A DNA stretch of 64,000 bases from positions 2,108,001 to 2,172,000 of the forward strand of contig JAXLWL010000002.1 in NCBI GenBank assembly GCA_046328505.1, in the 5' to 3' direction. The position numbers and the translations under genes are program-made. This document shows, one piece after another, positions 51,398-59,348 of the stretch. The stretch is from JBDHWG01 sp046328505. GTDB taxonomy: Bacteria > Chloroflexota > Anaerolineae > Epilineales > JAHCIE01. The notes beneath the pieces were generated by a model that saw only the letters and a list, made by a program, of their open reading frames with translations, was not told the origin of the DNA and searched no databases. Position 1 is the stretch's first letter. Each line of letters starts with the position of its first letter.

Positions 51398-52999
51398 CTA
51401 CAGCGGGATATTGCCGTGCTTCTTCGGCGGGTTGGTATCGCGCTTGTTCGCCAACATCTCCAGGGCGCTGATGAGCTTGGGCCGGGTCTCCCGCGGCTCG
51501 ATAACGTCGTCAAGATAGCCCCGACTTGCAGCCACATACGGGTTGGCAAACTTCTCGCGATACTCCTGCACCAGGCGCGCCCGCGTCGCCTCCGGGTCGC
51601 TCGACTCGGCAATCTCCTTGCGAAAGATGATGTTCACGGCGCCCTCAGGCCCCATCACGGCAATCTCCGCCGTCGGCCAGGCGAAGTTGATGTCACCGCG
51701 CACGTGCTTGGAGTTCATGACGTCATACGCGCCGCCATACGCCTTGCGCGTGATGACCGTGATCTTGGGCACGGTCGCCTCGCAGTAGGCAAAGAGCAGC
51801 TTAGCGCCGTGGCGGATGATGCCGCCGTGCTCCTGGCCGACACCGGGCAGGAAGCCCGGCACGTCTTCGAACGTAATGATGGGAATGTTGAAGCAGTCAA
51901 GGAAGCGCACGAAGCGCGCCCCCTTCACCGAGGCGTTGATGTCCAGCACACCGGCGAGCACTTGTGGCTGCTGCGCGACGATGCCGACAGAGCGGCCACC
52001 CAGCCGGGCGAAACCGATAATGATGTTCTCGGCGAAATGGGGCTGAACTTCGAGGAACTCGCCATCGTCCACGATGCGCCGGATGACTTCGTGCATGTCA
52101 TACGGCTTGTTCGGGTTGTCCGGGATGACGTAGTCAAGCTCCTCGTCCATGCGCAAGGCATCATCCTGGCTCGGAATGCGCGGCGGGTCGCTCATGTTGT
52201 TCTGGGGCATGTAGCTGAGCATCTTGCGGACGATGTCCAACGCGTCGGCCTCGTTCTCCGCCGCGAAGTGCGCTACGCCGCTGACGCTATTGTGGACCAT
52301 GGCCCCGCCGAGATCCTCGAACGTCACGTCCTCATGCGTGACCGTCTTGACCACCTCGGGGCCGGTCACAAACATGTGGCTGGTCCCTTTGACCATGACG
52401 ATGAAGTCGGTGATTGCGGGAGAATACACCGCGCCTCCCGCCGCAGGCCCAAGGATGACGGAGAGCTGCGGGATAACACCCGAGGCAAGCGTATTGCGCA
52501 GGAATATGTCGGCATAGCCGCCAAGGCTGACAACGCCTTCCTGAATACGAGCGCCGCCGGAGTCATTCAGCCCAATCAGCGGAGCGCCATTCTTCATCGC
52601 CATGTCCATGATCTTGACAATCTTCTCAGCGTGGACCTCGGAAAGAGAGCCACCGAACACGGTGAAATCTTGCGAGAAGACGTAGACAAGGCGGCCGTTG
52701 ACCGTTCCGTACCCGGTCACGACGCTGTCACCCAGGTACTTCTGTTGATCAAGGCCAAACGCGTCGGTGCGGTGCGTCACGAACATGTCCAGCTCTTGGA
52801 ACGAGTTCTCGTCCAGGAGGAGGTCCAGCCGCTCCCGCGCGGTCAGCTTGCCTTTGGCGTGCTGAGCGTCGATACGCGCCTGTCCGCCGCCCAACCGCGC
52901 CTGAGCGCGCATTTCACGCAGCCTGCGGACTAAGGGATGGAGATTGTCGGTTGCGTTTCCGTTGACCGTCGCAGCCTCACTCGTCGTTGGTGTATCCAT
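51398..52999 (-). CDS. pccB: Acyl-CoA (propionyl-CoA) carboxylase carboxyltransferase subunit
   Basis: This 533-residue carboxyltransferase of the crotonase superfamily moves CO2 from carboxybiotin to propionyl-CoA. Typical segments are LTARERLDLLLDENSFQELD near 51-70, NDSGGARIQEG near 145-155, the oxyanion GPAAGGAVYSPA near 185-196, and in the second half ITRKAYGGAYDVMNSK near 430. Length and architecture (N and C carboxyltransferase halves in one chain) match PccB/MmdA. Substrate choice between propionyl- and acetyl-CoA is inferred from the epimerase and mutase nearby. It is followed within eight bases by the glycosyltransferase. Confidence 0.94.
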   Translation of the reverse strand: MDTPTTSEAATVNGNATDNLHPLVRRLREMRAQARLGGGQARIDAQHAKGKLTARERLDLLLDENSFQELDMFVTHRTDAFGLDQQKYLGDSVVTGYGTVNGRLVYVFSQDFTVFGGSLSEVHAEKIVKIMDMAMKNGAPLIGLNDSGGARIQEGVVSLGGYADIFLRNTLASGVIPQLSVILGPAAGGAVYSPAITDFIVMVKGTSHMFVTGPEVVKTVTHEDVTFEDLGGAMVHNSVSGVAHFAAENEADALDIVRKMLSYMPQNNMSDPPRIPSQDDALRMDEELDYVIPDNPNKPYDMHEVIRRIVDDGEFLEVQPHFAENIIIGFARLGGRSVGIVAQQPQVLAGVLDINASVKGARFVRFLDCFNIPIITFEDVPGFLPGVGQEHGGIIRHGAKLLFAYCEATVPKITVITRKAYGGAYDVMNSKHVRGDINFAWPTAEIAVMGPEGAVNIIFRKEIAESSDPEATRARLVQEYREKFANPYVAASRGYLDDVIEPRETRPKLISALEMLANKRDTNPPKKHGNIPL

Positions 53000-53063
53000 T
53001 CAGCTTCTCCATGGCTCTAGGTAGTTCTCGGCTCCTATCAGAGCCGCCGGGGTGGGAGTATTG

Positions 53064-54203
53064 TCAGGCCAGAACGTTGCGGGCAATAACAACCCGCTGA
53101 ATCTCGCTGGTCCCTTCGTAGATTTCCGTAATCTTCGCGTCGCGGAAGTGCCGTTCGAGTGGCAGGTCCTTACTGTAACCCACGCCACCATGTACCTGGA
53201 TCGCCTTTGTTGTGACCCACATCGCAGTCTCGGACGAATAAACCTTCGCCATAGACGCCTCTTTAGTGAAGCGCTCGTGGCGGTCCTTCTTGACAGCGGC
53301 ACTGAGCGTCAATAGCCGCGCCGCCTCGATTCGCATTGCCATATCGGCGAGCATAAATTGAACCGCCTGGAACTCCGCGATGGCGTGGCCGAAAGCGAAG
53401 CGTTCCTTGGCGTACGCTACCGATGCTTCGAAAGCCGCCTGGGCGATGCCAAGCGCCTGCGCGGCGATGCCGATGCGCCCGCCATCCAGGATCGTCATAG
53501 CAATCTTGAACCCGTCACCTTCCTTCCCCAGCATCATCGACGCCGGCGCGCAGTAGTCCTCAAACATGAGCTCACACGTCGCCGACGCGCGGATACCGAG
53601 CTTCGGCTCCGTCTTGCCGCGGCTGAAGCCGGCCTGTGTCGTGTCGATGATGAAACACGAGGTACCGCGGCTACCCTTGCCTGGATCGGTCGAGCAGAAC
53701 AGGAGCACCCAATCGGCGACCGGACCGCTGGTGACCCACGACTTGCGCCCGCTAATAATGTAATTGTCGCCGTCCCGCCGGGCAAGTGTTCGCATGTTGC
53801 CGGCATCTGAACCTGACTGTGGCTCGGTCAGAGAATACGCCCCGATAGCGTGCCCGTCGGCAAGAGGGGTCAGGACGTTGCGCTTCTGCTCTTCCGTGCC
53901 GAACTTCTCGAGACCAGCGCAGACAAGAGAATTCTGAACCGACATTATCACTGCGTGGGAGGCACAAACCTTAGCGATCTCCTGCATCGCCAAGACGTAG
54001 GAGACCGTATCGGCGCCGGCGCCGCCATATTCCTCTGACGTCATCAGGCCGAGCAAGCCAAGCTTGCCCATTTCCTTAACCGTCTCGTACGGGAATTCCC
54101 CGGTCTCGTCGATGCGAGCGGCAATCGGGGCAATAGTGCCCGCGGCAAAATCGCGCGCCGTATCTCGCACCATGAGCTGTTCGTGGGTGTACTGGAAGTC
54201 CAT
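53064..54203 (-). CDS. Acyl-CoA dehydrogenase
   Basis: This 379-residue flavoenzyme catalyses alpha,beta-oxidation of a short acyl-CoA. FAD- and substrate-binding features are visible: AYSLTEPQSGSD near 125-136, WVTSGPVADW near 158, QVHGGVGYSKD near 342 and, near the C-terminus, the catalytic Glu in IYEGTSEIQR. This is the short-chain/branched-chain type with the base near residue 366. Together with the isobutyryl-type mutase and the propionyl-CoA route it fits degradation of branched or short acids. It lies 64 bases upstream of pccB on the same strand and is probably the first gene of the operon. Confidence 0.94.
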   Translation of the reverse strand: MDFQYTHEQLMVRDTARDFAAGTIAPIAARIDETGEFPYETVKEMGKLGLLGLMTSEEYGGAGADTVSYVLAMQEIAKVCASHAVIMSVQNSLVCAGLEKFGTEEQKRNVLTPLADGHAIGAYSLTEPQSGSDAGNMRTLARRDGDNYIISGRKSWVTSGPVADWVLLFCSTDPGKGSRGTSCFIIDTTQAGFSRGKTEPKLGIRASATCELMFEDYCAPASMMLGKEGDGFKIAMTILDGGRIGIAAQALGIAQAAFEASVAYAKERFAFGHAIAEFQAVQFMLADMAMRIEAARLLTLSAAVKKDRHERFTKEASMAKVYSSETAMWVTTKAIQVHGGVGYSKDLPLERHFRDAKITEIYEGTSEIQRVVIARNVLA

Positions 54204-54359
54204 AAGCGCTCTCCATTGAGAATTTAGATTTGGAGGCTGGCGAGAAAGAGGCCGGGGTGAGGAGAGCCACTCTCGCCTTGGGTACGGTGCGGAATCCGGC
54301 TAACATTATACCACAGAGACTTAAAGAGTCGAACGCAAATTACGCGCAAGGAGACGACG

Positions 54360-54788
54360 GTGAGCGACAGTTTGATAGCCGACCTGGCCCTCGCTCGGGC
54401 CGAGCTAGAGGCCAAAGAGCTAGGCCTGGTCATCGCGCGCGAGGGCGAAATACTCTGGGCAAGCGCGCAGCCGGGCGTGACGAGTCTGTTGAGCGCAGCC
54501 GCCGGGGAGCGCAGCATCGAGGGCGCCGCCCTTGCCGACCGTGTAGTGGGCCGAGCGGCGGCGCTGGTTGCTTCCGACGCACGCCTCGCGGCGGTGTATG
54601 GCGTGGTGATGAGCGAAGGGGCGTTGGCCCAGCTGACGAGCGCGGGCATCGCCGCCAGCTACGGCAGCCTCGTCCCGCGCATCCTCAACAGGCCGCAGAC
54701 GGACCTCTGCCCGCTGGAGAAGCTGACCCAGAACATTGATACTCCGTCGGAAGCAGTCGCGGCGCTTCAGGCATTCACTCGGAGGTAG
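54360..54788 (+). CDS. DUF1893 domain protein
   Basis: This 142-residue soluble protein matches DUF1893: an N-terminal pair of strands (LGLVIAREGEILWAS), ADRVVGRAAALV near 59-70 and LVPRILNRPQTDLCPLEKL near 104-122, with a conserved Cys. Structures of the family show a cytidine-deaminase-like fold, but no activity is established. The start is a GTG with AAGGAG seven bases upstream. It is divergent from the acyl-CoA dehydrogenase gene. Confidence 0.88.
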   Translation: MSDSLIADLALARAELEAKELGLVIAREGEILWASAQPGVTSLLSAAAGERSIEGAALADRVVGRAAALVASDARLAAVYGVVMSEGALAQLTSAGIAASYGSLVPRILNRPQTDLCPLEKLTQNIDTPSEAVAALQAFTRR

Positions 54789-54866
54789 GGTATAGTCAGA
54801 CGACCACTAGGGCATGCTTCTTGCGCTTGCCTCTGGCAAGGACACGATACCCGGCAGGAGAAGCCC

Positions 54867-55592
54867 ATGCCTGAAGAAACCCAATACGAAGATCATATCG
54901 AAGAGTCGGATCAGATTATGGAGCCGGCCGACTCGCACGGCGACAAAGACGAGCTGCTGGTAGGCGCGAGCGGGCGCGCCGATTTCCAGGGGATGTCGGT
55001 TGAAGAGGACGACGACGTCGGCGCGTACGAGGGCGAGCATGAGTCGCTGCCGCCGGATTACAAGTACCGCGTCAGCACCTCGGTCAGCGACGAGTATGGC
55101 GTCTACCCGGCGCCCGGCGAGGACGACTTGCCCTTCGGCTACACGACCGATGAGCAGCTCGCGGAAGAAGAGGGCCTGTCGTATTTTCCGCCGGACGACC
55201 CGCCCATCATGGCGGACGAAGACGCGCCCGAAGGCGTCGACATCGAGACGGGCTTCGGCGCTTCGGCGCTCGACGCGGGCTACTCGGTCGACGAGACCCC
55301 GGCGCGGCTGGATGGGAACGACGATGACCTGGCCGAGGATATCGTCGATGCCCTGCGAATGTCGTCCATCGCCAGCGGTTTTCGCCTCCGCATCAAGGTA
55401 CGGAACGGTATCGCGTATCTGGGCGGCTATGTCTCGTCATTTGACGACATCGCCCGCATCGGTGAGGTCGTGATGACTGTGCCGGGCGTCGAAGACGTGG
55501 ACGACGAGAACCTCGACATCAGCGATGCCGACATCGAGGGCGTGCGCCGCGTCATTTCGGACCAGGCAACGAACGATGGAGACCTTGAGTAA
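54867..55592 (+). CDS. Acidic protein with C-terminal BON domain
   Basis: This 241-residue, strongly acidic protein has a low-complexity, probably disordered region over the first 145 residues. A BON domain follows at about 150-225 (IVDALRMSSIASGFRLRIKV, then NGIAYLGGYV and PGVEDVDDENLDI). BON domains bind membranes or ligands. No signal peptide is seen, so it would stay in the cytoplasm, unlike OsmY. CAGGAG precedes the ATG. It precedes the thioredoxin gene by 131 bases with a hairpin between them. Confidence 0.8.
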   Translation: MPEETQYEDHIEESDQIMEPADSHGDKDELLVGASGRADFQGMSVEEDDDVGAYEGEHESLPPDYKYRVSTSVSDEYGVYPAPGEDDLPFGYTTDEQLAEEEGLSYFPPDDPPIMADEDAPEGVDIETGFGASALDAGYSVDETPARLDGNDDDLAEDIVDALRMSSIASGFRLRIKVRNGIAYLGGYVSSFDDIARIGEVVMTVPGVEDVDDENLDISDADIEGVRRVISDQATNDGDLE

Positions 55593-55675
55593 AGGCCGCA
55601 TTGACCCGAAATCGGGCAGGTAAGAAAGACCGGCGTGTTGGCATCCAGATAGAGTGTAGCTCACAATAGACATTC

Positions 55676-55698
55676 GCGGGTTGGCTCACCAAACCCGC
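55676..55698 (+). promoter_or_regulatory. Hairpin upstream of thioredoxin gene
   Basis: A 7-bp stem (GCGGGTT with AACCCGC) and a 9-base loop lie 25 bases before the trxA start. A second short palindrome (CCCGA-AA-TCGGG, 55605-55616) lies just after the BON gene. They may end the BON transcript or act in the leader; no T-run is present. Confidence 0.35.
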
Positions 55699-55723
55699 CG
55701 CATTAAGGAAGTTTGGAGGCACG

Positions 55724-56050
55724 ATGGCCAAGCCGGTTGCGGTGACCGATGCAACGTTCAAGAAGGAAGTATTGGAGTCCGAGGTGCCCGTGCTGACCGA
55801 TTTTTGGGCAGAATGGTGCGGGCCGTGTAAGCGCATCGCACCGGTCCTGGAAGAGGTCGCTAACGAGATGGACGGCCAGCTCAAGATCGCCAAGATTGAT
55901 GTCGACGTCAATCAGCAGACGATGATGCAGTACAGCATCATGGCGATCCCGACGCTGCTCCTCTTCAAGCAGGGCAAGGTGGTCGCTCAGATGGTGGGCT
56001 TCAAGAACAAGGACGATCTCGTCCGCACGCTCAAGACCCACGTCGCCTGA
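55724..56050 (+). CDS. trxA: Thioredoxin
   Basis: This 108-residue cytoplasmic disulfide reductase has the active site WCGPC, with redox cysteines C32 and C35, and the cis-proline segment SIMAIPTLLLF near 68-78. The length is that of standard thioredoxin 1. GGAGG lies six bases before the ATG. A terminator follows directly. The neighbouring sulfur-transfer genes on the other strand could use it as a reductant, which is inference. Confidence 0.96.
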   Translation: MAKPVAVTDATFKKEVLESEVPVLTDFWAEWCGPCKRIAPVLEEVANEMDGQLKIAKIDVDVNQQTMMQYSIMAIPTLLLFKQGKVVAQMVGFKNKDDLVRTLKTHVA

Positions 56051-56069
56051 GACTAAACAAACAAAATGC

Positions 56070-56103
56070 GAGGCCCACGCCATAACGGCGCGGGCCTCTT
56101 TGC
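56070..56103 (+). terminator. Terminator after trxA
   Basis: The stem GAGGCCC(A)CGCC with GGCG(C)GGGCCTC has an ATAAC loop and is followed by TTTGC. It starts 20 bases after the trxA stop. It may also work for the convergent DsrE-like gene, since the minus strand continues with GCATTTTG. Confidence 0.7.
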
Positions 56104-56193
56104 ATTGGACAATGCGTAGTGACGACTTCAGTCGTTCTTCGCCCACTCAGCGCCGCGGCTTCAGCCTGGCGCTCGCGCGCTAGCGCGCCGGTG

Positions 56194-56730
56194 CTAGATA
56201 AAGATGATCTGCGCGCCCTCGGTCATGTCCATGAAGTCGCCGGCGGTGACGATGGCCTCGACGCCGTCGATAAAGTCCTCCATCTTCAGCCCCATCATGT
56301 CCACCGACATCTTGCACGCGTAGAGCTTGGCCCCGCCGTCCAGGAGCATCTGCAGATACTCGCTCACCGGCGGCACCTCGATAGCGCCCATCTGCTTCTT
56401 CATCATTTTCGTCGCCATGGCCGTCATGCCTGGCAACACGCTGACGATGTTGGGGATGCCCGTGTCGCCCATCTTCATGCTCGTGTTGCCGATGGGCGAA
56501 ATCTGGAGCTTGTCGATGCGCTTTTTGGTGATAAGGTCCATCCCCCAGAACGTGAAGAAGATCGTCACGTCGATGCCGTTGCCGAGCGCGGCCCAGCCCA
56601 TGATGAGCGCCGGGTACGCCATGTCCAGGCTGCCCTTCGAGCAGATGAATGCCACGTGGCGCGGCTTTTCTTCGGCGGCGGGTTGAAGCTGCACGGCCGG
56701 CGCAGGCGATTCTCCGAGAACGGTGGCCAT
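56194..56730 (-). CDS. DsrE-like (DsrE2) sulfur-transfer family protein
   Basis: This 178-residue protein of the DsrE/F/H-like superfamily has HVAFICSKGSLDMAYPALIM near 25-44, VTIFFTFWGMDLI near 54-66, and KLYACKMSVDMMG near 135-147. The Cys in ACKMSVDMMG is the persulfide-carrying residue in the DsrE2 group. The start is taken at 56730 (MATVLG), one base after the stop of the TusE-like gene; the longer open sequence lies inside that gene. It would relay sulfane sulfur with the TusE-like partner. Last gene of the sulfur cluster. Confidence 0.87.
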   Translation of the reverse strand: MATVLGESPAPAVQLQPAAEEKPRHVAFICSKGSLDMAYPALIMGWAALGNGIDVTIFFTFWGMDLITKKRIDKLQISPIGNTSMKMGDTGIPNIVSVLPGMTAMATKMMKKQMGAIEVPPVSEYLQMLLDGGAKLYACKMSVDMMGLKMEDFIDGVEAIVTAGDFMDMTEGAQIIFI

Positions 56731-56731
56731 G

Positions 56732-57049
56732 TTACACACATCCTTCCGGCTTGCCCAACCCAGAGATCTTGGCGACCTTCTTCGCCGGCCCCTTGGGGAA
56801 GAGGGCAAACATATCCTTAGTTGACACGCCCGTCACCGTCGTAATGCGCCGCAGCGTTGGCGCTTTCCCGTCCTTGCCAGCATCCTTGCGGCAGAACTCG
56901 ATAACCTGCCAGTGCACCGGGGTAAGCGCCGGGACCCCCTCCTCCGCCGCGATCGCCGTGGCAATGTCCTTGTCCCACTCGGCCGGGTCCGTCATGAACC
57001 CTTCGTCATTGACATGTACCGTTTTGCCGGCGATAACCTTCGTCGCCAT
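56732..57049 (-). CDS. tusE: TusE/DsrC-like sulfur carrier protein
   Basis: This 105-residue protein matches the DsrC/TusE family: NDEGFMTDPAEWD near 14-26, HWQVIEFCRKD near 46-56, and the C-terminal arm ending GKPEGCV with the penultimate Cys that carries persulfide. The second Cys of true DsrC, about ten residues before it, is absent, so the protein is closer to TusE or DsrC-like sulfur carriers than to the dissimilatory sulfite reductase partner. GGAGG lies upstream. Adjacent DsrE-like, DUF1641 and Sqr-like genes support a role in sulfide or persulfide handling. Confidence 0.9.
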   Translation of the reverse strand: MATKVIAGKTVHVNDEGFMTDPAEWDKDIATAIAAEEGVPALTPVHWQVIEFCRKDAGKDGKAPTLRRITTVTGVSTKDMFALFPKGPAKKVAKISGLGKPEGCV

Positions 57050-57088
57050 TTGTTTCCTCCGTATCGATTTAGTGATTTGTAGATTGCC

Positions 57089-57790
57089 TCAAGACTTGGC
57101 GGCGGCCACCTGGCCGTTGCCCGGTACGCCTTCGCCGACGGTGCTCAGCATGCGCATCGTCAGAGCCAGGCCGCGCCGCACATTGGGATCTCGCATCTGC
57201 GCAAAGAGCGTGCGATAGGAAATGTCCACGGGGACCTGCGGCTCGGGCTCGACGGCCTGCACTGTGTTCTGCGCGAGACGCATGATTTGAGGCTGCGTCA
57301 TCGACTTCACCGTCCGCAGAATAAGGACGATGTTGTCGGCAAGCGCCTGCACATCTTCCTCAGTGAAGGATGTGACGATGTTGTCCATCATGCGCATCCC
57401 GCCTCTGAGGAAGACAAAGTAGCCCTTCTGCTCCATCTCCTGGAGTGTGTTGACGGCCATGCAGAACGCGTCGTCGCTCAGCGGACCGACCGTCTGAGCC
57501 AGGTCCATCACGCTCTCCAGCTGGTCTAGCATCGCCTCGATATTGCGCCCGTTGCGCAGCAGCCGTTTGAACAGCCGCAGCAGGTCGTTCAGATCGACGT
57601 ACTCCTGCACCTCTTCGAGTTGCTCCGTCGTCAGACGGAATGCGTCGTTGGCGATCGGCATCAGGTCGCGCATCAGCTCGGCGCGGTCGGCCCGCTCGCG
57701 CTCGGCGACACGCGCCTGCTCGGTGAGATACTGGAGCTGGGCGGCCAGTGCGTCAATCTTCTGGCTCAGCTCAAGACTGGACTGGTCCAT
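57089..57790 (-). CDS. DUF1641 protein of the sulfide-oxidation cluster
   Basis: This 233-residue, mainly helical protein matches DUF1641, a family found beside sulfide:quinone reductases and formate dehydrogenases. It has an N-terminal coiled-coil-like stretch (about 4-40), LESVMDLAQTVGPLSDDAF near 98-116 and a GGMRMMDNI segment near 138. The function is unknown. The ATG at 57790 is favoured because AGGAGG lies just upstream. It overlaps the end of the Sqr-like gene by 25 bases, so the two are co-translated, which suggests a subunit or accessory protein of that enzyme. Confidence 0.85.
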   Translation of the reverse strand: MDQSSLELSQKIDALAAQLQYLTEQARVAERERADRAELMRDLMPIANDAFRLTTEQLEEVQEYVDLNDLLRLFKRLLRNGRNIEAMLDQLESVMDLAQTVGPLSDDAFCMAVNTLQEMEQKGYFVFLRGGMRMMDNIVTSFTEEDVQALADNIVLILRTVKSMTQPQIMRLAQNTVQAVEPEPQVPVDISYRTLFAQMRDPNVRRGLALTMRMLSTVGEGVPGNGQVAAAKS

Positions 57791-59034
57791 CGCTCCTCCT
57801 GGTGGCGCCACTTGCCCGCCATGCTCATTCGCGCCGGCAGGGGCAATTCCTGGCCCTTGAGCAGAGTGTTCCAGTACAGCCAGCGGAACATCATCTTGCC
57901 CCAGTGGTTCGCCTCCGACTCCTGTAGCAAAGTGAACGGCCCGATGCCGGGCAGTGGGTAGCGGCCGGGCAGCGGCTCGACGTCGTAGTTGAAGTCGATG
58001 AGTAGCCCCTTCCCGAACCCGGATTCGATGAAGCAGTTGGCGTGGCCGTCGAACGTCGGTAGCATCTCCAGGCCGTCGGCATAGCGCAGGAAGTTCTCGG
58101 CGAAGCAGTCCACCGCGAAATGCGCCACAGACCCGGCCTTCGAGGTCGGCAGCGCGGCAGCGTCACCCAGGGCGAAGACGTTCGGGTAAGTCGGCGAGAC
58201 GAACGTGTGCTTGTCCACGGCGACGTAGTTCAGGTCGTCGCCCATACCCGACCTGGCGACGACCTCATTGCCCATGTTCAGCGGCACCGACACCAGCAGG
58301 TCGTACTCAAGCTCTTGCTCATCATACGACACGATTTTCCTGGCGTCCGGGTCAACGTGCTCGATCATGAACTCCGGCACGACCTGTACGCCCTTCTGCT
58401 CCAGGATATCACCGAGATGCTTAGAGGCGATTGGCTTTGTGAAAGCGCCAGGCAGCGGGGTGGCGTAGATGAGTTCGACGCGGTCCCGAATACCCTGCTC
58501 ATGGAAGAACCAGTCGGCGAGCATAATGAACTCGAGCGGGGCGACCGGACACTTGATGGGGTTCTCGACAACGTTGAGCACAACCCGACCTCCACCAAAC
58601 GTGCGCAGATACCGCGCCAGCGCCACGGCTCCTTCAATCGTGTAGAAGTCGTAGATGGACTTGTGCCACTCATGCTCTTGAAGCCCAGGGGTCTGCTCGG
58701 GGTGGGTTTGGGTTCCCGTCGCGATAACGAGAAAGTCGTAGGGCAGGTAGCGGTGGTCCTTGACGAGCTTGACGCGGTTGTGCTCCGGCTCGATGACCTC
58801 GATGGGCGACATGATGAATTCGACGCCCGCGGGGATGAAGTCCCGCTTCGGCTTGATGACATCGTTCTTGCTATACATCCCGAAGGGAATGAACAGGAAG
58901 CCGGGCTGGTAATAGTGCGCTTCATTCTGGTCGACGATGGTAATGTGCCATTCGTCGCTATCCAACAAGCGATGTAGCCGGTTGGCGACCATGGTACCGG
59001 CCGTACCGGCGCCTAGAATTACTAGTTTCTTCAT
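57766..59034 (-). CDS. sqr: Sulfide:quinone reductase-like FAD oxidoreductase
   Basis: This 422-residue flavoprotein has an N-terminal FAD fold (ILGAGTAGTMVANRL near 5-19), a second dinucleotide motif region near 140-160, and the FAD-closing VFALGDAAALPTSKAG near 290. Cysteines lie in ENPIKCPVAP near 150-160 and in DGHANCFIES near 330, as expected for disulfide/persulfide chemistry, though the exact pair cannot be confirmed by eye. The C-terminal amphipathic region (HWGKMMFRWLYWN) could bind the membrane. It would pass electrons from sulfide to quinone. The start at 59034 has AGGAGG ten bases upstream. First gene of the Sqr-DUF1641-TusE-DsrE operon. Confidence 0.88.
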   Translation of the reverse strand: MKKLVILGAGTAGTMVANRLHRLLDSDEWHITIVDQNEAHYYQPGFLFIPFGMYSKNDVIKPKRDFIPAGVEFIMSPIEVIEPEHNRVKLVKDHRYLPYDFLVIATGTQTHPEQTPGLQEHEWHKSIYDFYTIEGAVALARYLRTFGGGRVVLNVVENPIKCPVAPLEFIMLADWFFHEQGIRDRVELIYATPLPGAFTKPIASKHLGDILEQKGVQVVPEFMIEHVDPDARKIVSYDEQELEYDLLVSVPLNMGNEVVARSGMGDDLNYVAVDKHTFVSPTYPNVFALGDAAALPTSKAGSVAHFAVDCFAENFLRYADGLEMLPTFDGHANCFIESGFGKGLLIDFNYDVEPLPGRYPLPGIGPFTLLQESEANHWGKMMFRWLYWNTLLKGQELPLPARMSMAGKWRHQEERWTSPVLS

Positions 59035-59183
59035 TGAAGCTTTGCCTCCTATTTGCAGGCCAGGCGGCATGCGAGTATAACACCTGACCCCATTGAATCG
59101 TTAGATGCAGCAGAGCGAGAATCGGTTACAGAAGCTCTGCTGGCGCATCGCCCGATTTCGTGGCCTCCGTCGGGACTCTCTGC

Positions 59184-59189
59184 TATAAT
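59184..59189 (+). promoter_or_regulatory. -10 element before the cyclase-ATPase-TPR gene
   Basis: This perfect TATAAT on the plus strand is followed by about 150 bases of leader. No recognisable -35 lies 16-18 bases upstream, so an activator or alternative sigma factor may be needed. The region is also upstream of the divergent Sqr operon. Confidence 0.4.
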
Positions 59190-59348
59190 TACAGGGAAGT
59201 CCCGAACGACTCATGGTGACACACGACGCACATCGCCGCACGTCGTAAGGAGTACCTCATACCCCCATCTTTTCCAGCCGAGGAAAGCCGGCCCGGAAGC
59301 GGCGCTGAAACAGCAGCGGCATACATCCCCATAGACCGCCGTCACGCA

